Shown: positions 1-6,012 of the stretch, in pieces
Position numbering within the stretch: position 1 is the first letter of the stretch
Layout: each line of letters begins with the position of its first letter
Assembly (NCBI GenBank): GCA_030040825.1
Contig: JASHSY010000242.1
Location: forward strand, 1-12,100
From: Xanthobacteraceae bacterium
Lineage (GTDB): Bacteria; Pseudomonadota; Alphaproteobacteria; Rhizobiales; Xanthobacteraceae
Length of the DNA: 12,100 nt
Direction of reading: 5' to 3'
Made by a program: the position numbers and the translations under genes
The notes under the pieces: model-generated
The model's database searches: none
Told to the model about the DNA's origin: nothing
Seen by the model: only the letters and a program-made list of their open reading frames with translations

Positions 1-7
1 CCTTGGC

Positions 8-37
8 CTTGACTCCGGAACAATAAGAGAACTATGT
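8..37 (+). promoter_or_regulatory. Sigma70-type promoter of the small SOS gene
   Basis: CTTGAC at 8-13 and CTATGT at 32-37 resemble the rhizobial housekeeping consensus CTTGAC-N17-CTATAT; counted as TTGACT (9-14) to CTATGT the spacer is 17 bases. Transcription would start near 44, giving a leader of about 20 bases before the ATG at 64. Two LexA boxes overlie the spacer, the -10 and the expected start site, which is the arrangement expected for a repressed SOS promoter. The assignment rests on motif match and spacing only. Confidence 0.7.
18..32 (-). promoter_or_regulatory. LexA (SOS) box 1, reverse orientation
   Basis: GAAC at 18-21 and GAAC at 29-32 are separated by exactly 7 bases. Read on the minus strand this is GTTC-N7-GTTC, the LexA binding direct repeat established for alphaproteobacteria. 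It lies inside the promoter spacer and ends 3 bases before box 2. Confidence 0.85.
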
Positions 38-50
38 TCCTCTTTTGTTC
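36..50 (+). promoter_or_regulatory. LexA (SOS) box 2, forward orientation
   Basis: GTTC at 36-39 and GTTC at 47-50 are separated by exactly 7 bases, a perfect alphaproteobacterial LexA box. It overlaps the -10 element and the expected transcription start. Boxes 1 and 2 together form an imperfect inverted repeat with a 3-base centre, so both strands carry a complete box. Confidence 0.88.
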
Positions 51-63
51 TAAGGAGTCTCTC

Positions 64-162
64 ATGGTCCGCGCGGTGGCCGAAGAGGCGATGGCTTTAA
101 CGTCGATCAGCCTATTCCTTGCGATGATTGCGGTCTGGGCGCAGGTGCTCGGCGTCATCTGA
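64..162 (+). CDS. SOS-controlled 32-aa single-span membrane peptide, SidA-like by design
   Basis: The reading frame ATG 64 to TGA 160-162 has a near-ideal Shine-Dalgarno AAGGAG at 52-57, six bases before the start, and stands directly behind a promoter with two LexA boxes. The peptide has a short charged N-terminus (R3, E7, E8) and a hydrophobic stretch from about residue 11 to the end (LTSISLFLAMIAVWAQVLGV), long enough for one transmembrane helix with almost nothing beyond it. Known precedent: Caulobacter SidA is a 29-residue LexA-regulated inner-membrane peptide that blocks division through FtsW/FtsN. I infer a similar checkpoint role from size, topology and regulation; I do not recognise sequence identity. 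Alternatives are another kind of SOS stress peptide, a toxin-like peptide, or a leader peptide for dnaE. That it is a translated gene is well supported; its function is not. Confidence 0.72.
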   Translation: MVRAVAEEAMALTSISLFLAMIAVWAQVLGVI

Positions 163-289
163 GTGGCGGGCGTTCCTGCGAACGGGCGGAATGGAAACAA
201 CCCGCCTGTGCGCGGCTGTGTGCAACCGCCGACGCCGATGGACTTTGTCGCTTGCCATCCAGCATCCTCGCCACTCGTAGAATCGCCAA
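163..289 (+). other. Gap between small SOS gene and dnaE, with a nested inverted repeat
   Basis: No convincing gene lies here. GGCGGG (165-170) can pair with CCCGCC (201-206) and enclose a perfect CGTTC (171-175) / GAACG (180-184) hairpin with a 4-base loop. There is no T-run after it, so it does not look like a standard intrinsic terminator. I see no clear promoter for dnaE in the rest of the gap, so dnaE transcription may come partly from the SOS promoter or from a promoter I cannot recognise. Confidence 0.4.
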
Positions 290-3200
290 GTGCGAGTATC
301 TAGCCGTATGCCTGCCGCGAACGCCTCACCCGGATTCGTGCATCTGCACGTCCATTCGTCCTATTCGCTTCTGGAAGGCGCGCTGACCATCGCGCGGCTG
401 GCCGAGCTTGCGAAAAAAGACCGTCAGCCGGCGCTGGCGTTGACCGATACCGACAATATGTTCGGCGCGCTCGAATTTTCGGAGAAGCTGGCGACCGCCG
501 GCATTCAGCCGATCGTGGGCTGTGCGTTGGCCGTCGATTTCGGCGACCAGGATGGCCGCAGCGCGGCTGTTGCCGGGAATTTCCCCCGTATTGTGCTGCT
601 TGCGGCGCGGGAAGACGGCTATCGCAGCCTGATGCGGCTATGTTCGCGGGCTTTTCTCGATACTGGCGAGACCGAGCGACCGCGCATCAAGACGGATTGG
701 CTTGACGGCGAAACCGGCGGATTGATCGCGCTAAGCGGCGGCCCTGACGGTCCATTCAACGCTGCGATCGTAGCCGGGCAAGGGGCGCTCGCGATTTCGC
801 GCTGCGAGGAATTGCAGCGCCGGTTCGGCGATCGCTTGTATGTCGAGCTGCAACGGCATGGCATGGAGGCGGAACGCGCAGCCGAGCCGGCGTTGATCGA
901 GCTTGCTTACGCGCGCGGACTGCCGCTGATTGCCAGCAACGAACCGTTTTTCGCGACGCGCGAGGATTACGAGGCGCATGATGCGCTTCTATGCATCGCC
1001 GAAGGCAAGCTGATTGCGGATGGGGAACGCCGCGCGCTCACGCCGGAACATCGCTTCAAGACCCGCGCGGAGATGGCTTCCTTGTTTGCCGATCTGCCGG
1101 AGGCGCTGGCCGCGACCGTCGAGGTGGCCGAGCGATGTGCATTCCGTCCGCGCACGCTGGCGCCGATCCTGCCGCGGTTCTCCGCCCAGGAAGGCAACGA
1201 GGCGGACGAACTACGCCGCGCCGCGCAGATCGGACTTGAACGCCGGCTGGAGCGTTATGGCGTCGCGCAGGGCCATACCGCGGAGGACTATCACGAACGG
1301 CTCGATTTTGAGCTCGGCGTCATCGCGCGCATGAAATATGCCGGTTATTTCCTGATTGTCGCCGATTTTATCCAGTGGTCCAAAGCGCAGGGCATACCGG
1401 TCGGGCCGGGCCGCGGCTCCGGCGCCGGCTCGCTGGTCGCCTACGCGCTCACCATCACCGATCTGGATCCCATCCGTTTCGGTCTCCTGTTCGAGCGGTT
1501 CCTCAATCCCGAGCGCGTCTCGATGCCGGATTTCGATATCGATTTTTGCCAGGAGCGGCGCGACGAGGTGATCCATTACGTGCAGGGGAAGTATGGCCGC
1601 GACCGGGTCGCCCAGATCATCACCTTCGGCACCCTGCAAGCGCGCGGTGTGCTGCGCGACGTAGGTCGCGTGTTGCAAATGCCCTACGGCCAAGTGGATA
1701 AGCTGTGCAAGCTGGTGCCGCAAAATCCGGCGAATCCGGTCACGCTCAAGCGCGCGATCGAGGACGAGCCGCGGTTGCAAGCCGAGCGTGACCGCGATCC
1801 GGTGACCCGGCGCGCTTTCGATATCGCGCAACGGCTCGAAGGCCTGCACCGCCACGCGTCTACCCATGCCGCCGGCATCGTTATTGGCGAGCGCTCGTTG
1901 AGCGAATTGGTGCCGCTCTATCGCGATCCCAAATCCAACATGCCGGTGACTCAATTCAATATGAAATGGGTCGAGCCGGCGGGACTGGTGAAGTTCGACT
2001 TTCTCGGCCTGACCACGCTCACCGTGCTTGACCTCGCGGTCAAGCTGGTGAAAAGGCGCGGCATCGACATCGACCTCTCCAATCTGCCGCTCGACGACGC
2101 CAAGACCTTCGAATGCCTGGCCCGCGGCGAGACGGTTGGGGTGTTCCAGGTTGAAAGTCAGGGCATGCGGCGGGCGCTCGTCGACATGCGGCCGGATCGT
2201 TTCGAAGACCTGATCGTACTGGTGGCGCTCTATCGGCCGGGTCCGATGGCGAACATCCCGACCTATTGTGCGCGCAAGCTCGGTCACGAGCGAACCGACT
2301 ATCTGCATCCCAAACTGGAGCCGATCCTGCGGGCGACCTACGGCATCATCACCTATCAGGAACAGGTGCAACAGATCGCGCGCGATCTCGCCGGCTACAG
2401 CCTCGGCAGGGCAGACATCCTGCGCCGCGCCATGGGTAAGAAGGACCGCAAGGAGATGGCGTCGCAGCGCGACAGCTTTATTTCCGGCGCGGTCGAGCGC
2501 GGCATCGGCCGCGGCGATGCGGAGGCGATCTTCGACACCTGCGCCAAGTTCGCGGAATACGGTTTCAACAAATCGCACTCGGCCCCGTATGCGTTGTTGA
2601 CCTATCAGACCGCGTACATGAAGGCGAATTATCCGGTTGAGTTTCTCGCCGCATCGATGACGCTTGCCATGGGCGACACCGATAAGCTCGCCGAATTCCG
2701 CGCTGAGGCCGAGCGGCTCGCCATCAAAGTCGAGCCGCCGTCGATCAATCGCTCCGGTGTCGAGTTCGACGTCGATGGCAACACCATCCATTATGCGCTG
2801 GCAGCTTTGCGCGGCGTCGGCCGTCAGGCCGTCGAGGCCATCATCGCTGCGCGCGAGCGGCCGTTCACCGGACTTGCCGACTTCGCCGCCCGCATCAATC
2901 CGCGCACCGTCAACAAGCGGGTGCTGGAAAGCCTGGCCGCTGCCGGCGCCTTTGACGTTATTGAAGCAAACCGCGCGCGGGCCTTTGCCGCGGTCGATGC
3001 GATGCTGGCCACCGCGCAACGCGCCCATGAGGACGCGGCGATCGGGCAATCGGAACTCTTCGGCGGGGCGGCGGCGCCGGCGCCGATCATGCTTCCTGCG
3101 GTTGAGCCCTGGTTGCCGGCAGAACGGCTGCAACGCGAGTTTGAGGCGATCGGATTTTTCCTCTCCGGCCATCCGCTCGACGATTATGCCGCCGCGCTCA

Positions 3201-3766
3201 AACGGCTGCGCGTGCAATCGTGGTCCGAGTTTACCCGCGCGGTCAAAGCCGGTGCCGGCGCCGGCCGCGTGGCGGGCACCGTGGTGGTGCGCACCGAGCG
3301 GCGGACCAAGAACGGCAGCAAAATGGGGATCATCGGGCTTTCCGATCCGAGCGGCCATTACGAGGCGGTGTTGTTCGCCGAGGGATTGGCGCAATATCGC
3401 GACCTGCTCGAGCCGGGTACCGCGGTGATGTTGTTCCTCACCGCCGAGGTTCAGGGCGATGAAGTGCGCGCACGCATCCAGACTGCCGAGCCGCTCGATC
3501 AGGCCGCGGCAAAGACGCAGAAGGGCCTGCGCGTGTTCCTGCGCGATGATGCACCGATCGAGGGAGTGGCCAAAAGGCTTGAGCCGATCCGGCTGTCGCC
3601 GAGCCGTAACGGCAATGAGGCGGGCGACGGCGAGGTCAGCGTCGTCCTGATGCTCGGTAACGGCAACGAGGTCGAGATCAAGCTGCCGGGGCGGTTTAAG
3701 GTATCCCCGCAGATCGCCGGCGCCATCAAGGCGGTGTCGGGGGTGGTGACGGTCGAGGCGCTCTAG
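290..3766 (+). CDS. dnaE: DNA polymerase III alpha subunit (replicative, DnaE1)
   Basis: Catalytic polymerase of the chromosomal replicase, acting with the beta clamp, the clamp loader and, as known for the family, a separate epsilon proofreader. Domains in order: PHP (about 16-280, starting with HLHVHSSYS); palm/fingers/thumb, with the GPGRGSGAGS motif, the metal-binding PDFDIDF motif at 413-419 and a third catalytic Asp at 570 in KFDFLGL; helix-hairpin-helix region from about 840; clamp-binding QSELF at 920-924; OB fold about 990-1080. Length (1158 aa), OB fold and clamp motif fit DnaE1 rather than the shorter mutagenic DnaE2/ImuC. The PHP looks inactive: TDTDN at 52-56 has Thr54 where active PHP domains have His. 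The GTG at 290 gives the longest frame; the ATG at 308 (MPAANASPGF) is equally plausible, and neither has a strong Shine-Dalgarno. A LexA-type promoter lies upstream beyond a tiny gene. Confidence 0.97.
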   Translation: MRVSSRMPAANASPGFVHLHVHSSYSLLEGALTIARLAELAKKDRQPALALTDTDNMFGALEFSEKLATAGIQPIVGCALAVDFGDQDGRSAAVAGNFPRIVLLAAREDGYRSLMRLCSRAFLDTGETERPRIKTDWLDGETGGLIALSGGPDGPFNAAIVAGQGALAISRCEELQRRFGDRLYVELQRHGMEAERAAEPALIELAYARGLPLIASNEPFFATREDYEAHDALLCIAEGKLIADGERRALTPEHRFKTRAEMASLFADLPEALAATVEVAERCAFRPRTLAPILPRFSAQEGNEADELRRAAQIGLERRLERYGVAQGHTAEDYHERLDFELGVIARMKYAGYFLIVADFIQWSKAQGIPVGPGRGSGAGSLVAYALTITDLDPIRFGLLFERFLNPERVSMPDFDIDFCQERRDEVIHYVQGKYGRDRVAQIITFGTLQARGVLRDVGRVLQMPYGQVDKLCKLVPQNPANPVTLKRAIEDEPRLQAERDRDPVTRRAFDIAQRLEGLHRHASTHAAGIVIGERSLSELVPLYRDPKSNMPVTQFNMKWVEPAGLVKFDFLGLTTLTVLDLAVKLVKRRGIDIDLSNLPLDDAKTFECLARGETVGVFQVESQGMRRALVDMRPDRFEDLIVLVALYRPGPMANIPTYCARKLGHERTDYLHPKLEPILRATYGIITYQEQVQQIARDLAGYSLGRADILRRAMGKKDRKEMASQRDSFISGAVERGIGRGDAEAIFDTCAKFAEYGFNKSHSAPYALLTYQTAYMKANYPVEFLAASMTLAMGDTDKLAEFRAEAERLAIKVEPPSINRSGVEFDVDGNTIHYALAALRGVGRQAVEAIIAARERPFTGLADFAARINPRTVNKRVLESLAAAGAFDVIEANRARAFAAVDAMLATAQRAHEDAAIGQSELFGGAAAPAPIMLPAVEPWLPAERLQREFEAIGFFLSGHPLDDYAAALKRLRVQSWSEFTRAVKAGAGAGRVAGTVVVRTERRTKNGSKMGIIGLSDPSGHYEAVLFAEGLAQYRDLLEPGTAVMLFLTAEVQGDEVRARIQTAEPLDQAAAKTQKGLRVFLRDDAPIEGVAKRLEPIRLSPSRNGNEAGDGEVSVVLMLGNGNEVEIKLPGRFKVSPQIAGAIKAVSGVVTVEAL

Positions 3767-3780
3767 CCGAAAGCGCTGTC

Positions 3781-3810
3781 CTTATTGCGCCCGGCCGGAG
3801 CACCCTATAT
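3781..3810 (+). promoter_or_regulatory. Probable promoter of the rpsB-tsf operon
   Basis: CTATAT at 3805-3810 is a perfect match to the rhizobial -10 consensus. The best -35 is CTTATT/TTATTG at 3781-3787, a weak match at a 17-18 base spacing. Transcription would begin near 3817, leaving a leader of about 98 bases. A promoter is expected here because the cluster usually starts at rpsB and dnaE ends just upstream. Confidence 0.55.
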
Positions 3811-3828
3811 AAGCCCGGCAACTTCACA

Positions 3829-3892
3829 CGCGGACCTTGGCCTCGACAGCCGTCCGGTGTCCCGCCGCAAGGTGAGGACTCATCGGTCCGCG
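3829..3892 (+). promoter_or_regulatory. Structured rpsB leader with two competing helices
   Basis: CGCGGACC (3829-3836) is a perfect 8-base complement of GGTCCGCG (3885-3892). The same left arm, CGGAC (3831-3835), can instead pair with GTCCG (3852-3856) to form a local hairpin. The pairings exclude each other, and the distal one ends 11 bases before the rpsB Shine-Dalgarno (GGAGA at 3904-3908). Autogenous control of rpsB by S2 through its leader is known in E. coli; that this leader works likewise is inference. Confidence 0.4.
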
Positions 3893-3914
3893 GCGGATCA
3901 ACCGGAGAACCATA

Positions 3915-4916
3915 ATGGCGCTGCCCGACTACAGCATGCGCCAGCTGCTAGAGGCTGGCGTTCACTTCGGCCATCAGGCCCACCGCTGGAATCCGAAGAT
4001 GGCTGAGTACATCTTCGGCACCCGCAACAACATCCATATCGTCGATCTGACGCAAACCGTGCCGATGTTGCACCGCGCCTTGCAGGCGGTCAGCGACACG
4101 GTGGCGCGCGGCGGACGCATCCTGTTCGTCGGCACCAAACGCCAGGCGCAGGATGCGATCGCCGAGGCGGCAAAACGCTCAGCGCAGTACTATGTCAATT
4201 CGCGCTGGCTCGGCGGTACGCTGACCAACTGGAAGACCGTCTCGAATTCGATCAAACGGCTGCGCGCACTCGACGAGATGCTCTCGTCAAACGAGGCGCA
4301 AGGCTACACCAAGAAGGAACGGCTGACGCTGCAGCGTGAGCGCGACAAGCTCGACCGCGCACTCGGCGGCATCAAGGACATGGGTGGGCTTCCCGACCTG
4401 GTGTTCGTGATCGACACCAACAAGGAAGACATCGCAATCAAGGAGGCGCGCCGGCTCAACGTACCGGTTGCCGCCGTGGTCGACACTAATTGCGACCCGG
4501 ATGGCATCACCTACGTCGTTCCGGGTAACGACGACGCAAGTCGCGCCATCACGCTTTACTGCGATCTCGTCGCCAAGGCGGTCATCGATGGAATTTCCCG
4601 CGGCCAGGGCGAGCGCATCGACGTCGGCGCGCTGGCCGAGCCGCCGGCCGCCGAAGAGCTGCCGAGCGAAACCGACAAGCTCGGCTTTGCGCCGCTATCC
4701 GGACCGCGCGGCGTCGCCGACGATCTCAAGAAGTTTCCCGGCGTATCGCCGGCGATTGAAAAACAGCTCAACGATCTCGGCATTTTCCACGTCTGGCAGA
4801 TCGCCGAGCTTTCGCCTGTTGCCGCACACAAGATCGGCGAAGAGGTCGGGTTGCCGGGCCGGGTCGAAGGCTGGATCGCGCGGGCGAAGGAGCAGGTGGC
4901 GACCGAGGCGGAGTAG
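3915..4916 (+). CDS. rpsB: 30S ribosomal protein S2, with C-terminal helix-hairpin-helix extension
   Basis: Structural protein of the small ribosomal subunit. The N-terminal part carries typical S2 blocks: LLEAGVHFGHQAHRWNPKM, GTRNNIHIVDL, the SRWLGGTLTNW segment, and GGLPDLVFVIDTNKE followed by the VVDTNCDPDGI block. The core ends near residue 225. The rest is an extension to 333 aa, against about 240 in E. coli: an acidic, Pro/Ala-rich linker, then a compact domain from about residue 269 (DDLKKFPGVSPAIEKQL...) that reads as a helix-hairpin-helix fold of the sort added to ribosomal and other proteins in rhizobia. The ATG at 3915 has GGAGA at 3904-3908. It is preceded by its own promoter and leader and followed by tsf after a palindromic repeat. 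Identity is certain; the role of the extension is not. Confidence 0.98.
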   Translation: MALPDYSMRQLLEAGVHFGHQAHRWNPKMAEYIFGTRNNIHIVDLTQTVPMLHRALQAVSDTVARGGRILFVGTKRQAQDAIAEAAKRSAQYYVNSRWLGGTLTNWKTVSNSIKRLRALDEMLSSNEAQGYTKKERLTLQRERDKLDRALGGIKDMGGLPDLVFVIDTNKEDIAIKEARRLNVPVAAVVDTNCDPDGITYVVPGNDDASRAITLYCDLVAKAVIDGISRGQGERIDVGALAEPPAAEELPSETDKLGFAPLSGPRGVADDLKKFPGVSPAIEKQLNDLGIFHVWQIAELSPVAAHKIGEEVGLPGRVEGWIARAKEQVATEAE

Positions 4917-4934
4917 GGGCTCAAACCACGGCGC

Positions 4935-5015
4935 CGTCATTGCGAGGAGCATAGCGAACGAAGCAATCCAGCTCCATTTCCAAGTCTGGATCGTTTCGCT
5001 TCGCTCGCAATGACG
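4935..5015. repeat. REP-like palindromic repeat between rpsB and tsf
   Basis: The arms CGTCATTGCGAG (4935-4946) and CTCGCAATGACG (5004-5015) are perfect complements. The inner parts GAAGCAATCCAG (4960-4971) and CTGGATCGTTTC (4986-4997) pair imperfectly, leaving a short central loop (4972-4985). The transcript would form a long hairpin. From general familiarity, palindromes with a TCATTGCGAG...CAATCCAG core occur many times in Bradyrhizobium-like genomes; only one copy is in this window. It fills almost the whole 122-base gap and stops about 10 bases before the tsf Shine-Dalgarno. Confidence 0.82.
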
Positions 5016-5038
5016 ATGAACGATAAGGACCAACAAAA

Positions 5039-5962
5039 ATGGCGAATATCTCCGCGAGCATGGTGAAAGAGCTCCGCGACAAAACCGGAGCCGGAATGAT
5101 GGATTGCAAGGCCGCGCTCGGCGAATCCGGCGGCGATCTCGAGGCCGCGGTCGACTGGCTGCGCAAAAAGGGACTGGCCAAGGCCGCAAAGAAGGCCGGG
5201 CGCGTCGCCGCCGAGGGTCTGATCGGCGTTGCGCTAACGGCCGACAAAGGCATTGTCGTCGAAGTCAATTCCGAAACTGACTTCGTGGCGCGTAATGATC
5301 TATTTCAAGGCCTGGTCAAGATGATCGCCGATGTCGCGATGACGGCCGGCGCCGATGTCGACAAGATTCTCGCTGCTCATGTCGGCGGTCGCAGCGTCGC
5401 CGATGCGATCAACGAAACCATTGCCAAGGTCGGTGAAAACATGACGTTGCGCCGCGCCGCCGGTTTGTCGGTCGGCAAAGGTGCGGTGGCGAGCTACGTG
5501 CATAATTCGGTGAGCGATGGTCTAGGCCGGATCGGCGTGATCGTCGCGCTGGAATCTGCCGGCAACGCCGACGCGCTCAAGGCGTTTGGCCGCATGGTGG
5601 CAATGCATGTGGCTTCGGCCAATCCCCAGGCAATCGACCCGTCCGGCCTGGCCGCCGCTACCGTCGAGCGCGAGAAGAATGTGCTGGCGGAGAAGTTCAA
5701 AGCCCAAGGCAAACCCGCTAATGTCATCGACAAGATCGTCGAGTCGGGGCTCAAGACTTTTTACAAGGAGGTTTGCCTGCTCGATCAGGGTTTCATTTTC
5801 GACGACAAGAAGACGGTGGCCCAAGCGTTGAAGGAAGCCGAATCGAAGGTCGGCGCGCCAATCAAAATCGGCGGTTTCGTGCGTTATGCGCTCGGTGAAG
5901 GGATTGACCGTCCCAGTGGAGATTTCGGCGGCGAAGTTGCCGCGCTGGCGGGCACCCACTAA
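5039..5962 (+). CDS. tsf: Elongation factor Ts
   Basis: Guanine nucleotide exchange factor that regenerates EF-Tu-GTP during translation. The N-terminal UBA-like region (about 1-55) has the family signature LRDKTGAGMMDCKAAL, and the key EF-Tu contact motif TDFV is at 80-83 (E. coli has the equivalent Asp80-Phe81). Two dimerisation-type subdomains follow, with the typical MHVASANPQAI segment and a C-terminal KEVCLLDQGFI block. Length (307 aa) is normal for the family. The ATG at 5039 is preceded by AAGGA (5025-5029) about nine bases away. It follows rpsB, as in nearly all bacteria, although here a palindromic repeat separates them. Confidence 0.98.
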   Translation: MANISASMVKELRDKTGAGMMDCKAALGESGGDLEAAVDWLRKKGLAKAAKKAGRVAAEGLIGVALTADKGIVVEVNSETDFVARNDLFQGLVKMIADVAMTAGADVDKILAAHVGGRSVADAINETIAKVGENMTLRRAAGLSVGKGAVASYVHNSVSDGLGRIGVIVALESAGNADALKAFGRMVAMHVASANPQAIDPSGLAAATVEREKNVLAEKFKAQGKPANVIDKIVESGLKTFYKEVCLLDQGFIFDDKKTVAQALKEAESKVGAPIKIGGFVRYALGEGIDRPSGDFGGEVAALAGTH

Positions 5963-5972
5963 AGCATGGTCA

Positions 5973-5994
5973 GTCGCCGCATCGAAGCGGCGGC
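5973..5994 (+). other. GC-rich hairpin between tsf and pyrH
   Basis: CGCCGC (5975-5980) pairs with GCGGCG (5987-5992) around the 6-base loop ATCGAA; a G-U and a G-C pair (5973-5974 with 5993-5994) extend the stem to 8. No T-run follows, and the right arm abuts the purine-rich GAGGGG (5995-6000) that may serve as the pyrH ribosome binding site. It could stabilise the tsf 3' end or modulate pyrH translation; it could also be chance in GC-rich DNA. Confidence 0.45.
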
Positions 5995-6012
5995 GAGGGG
6001 CGGAACGGCGCG

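Noticed and set aside
172..183. GTTC-N4-GAAC as a third LexA site
   Set aside because: Alphaproteobacterial LexA binds the direct repeat GTTC-N7-GTTC; the Bacillus-type site is GAAC-N4-GTTC, the opposite order. It is better read as a hairpin.
1211..3394. A 727-codon open frame on the minus strand inside dnaE
   Set aside because: It is fully antisense to a certain dnaE, has no recognisable domain, and is the usual by-product of GC-rich codon usage on the opposite strand.
2664..3428. A 254-codon + strand frame overlapping dnaE
   Set aside because: Arg/Ser/Pro-rich composition typical of a shifted frame of a GC-rich gene; the dnaE frame is unambiguous throughout.
290..3766. Could this be the SOS-induced mutagenic polymerase DnaE2 (ImuC), given LexA boxes upstream?
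   Set aside because: Length, clamp motif QSELF, C-terminal OB fold and lack of imuA/imuB neighbours in the window fit DnaE1; the position next to rpsB also suits dnaE1.
4695..5189. Minus-strand frames crossing the rpsB-tsf gap
   Set aside because: They run antisense through rpsB, the palindromic repeat and tsf, and lack any protein-like features or ribosome binding site.
5973..6000. Intrinsic terminator between tsf and pyrH
   Set aside because: The stem is good but no T-run follows, and pyrH begins at once with no visible promoter of its own.
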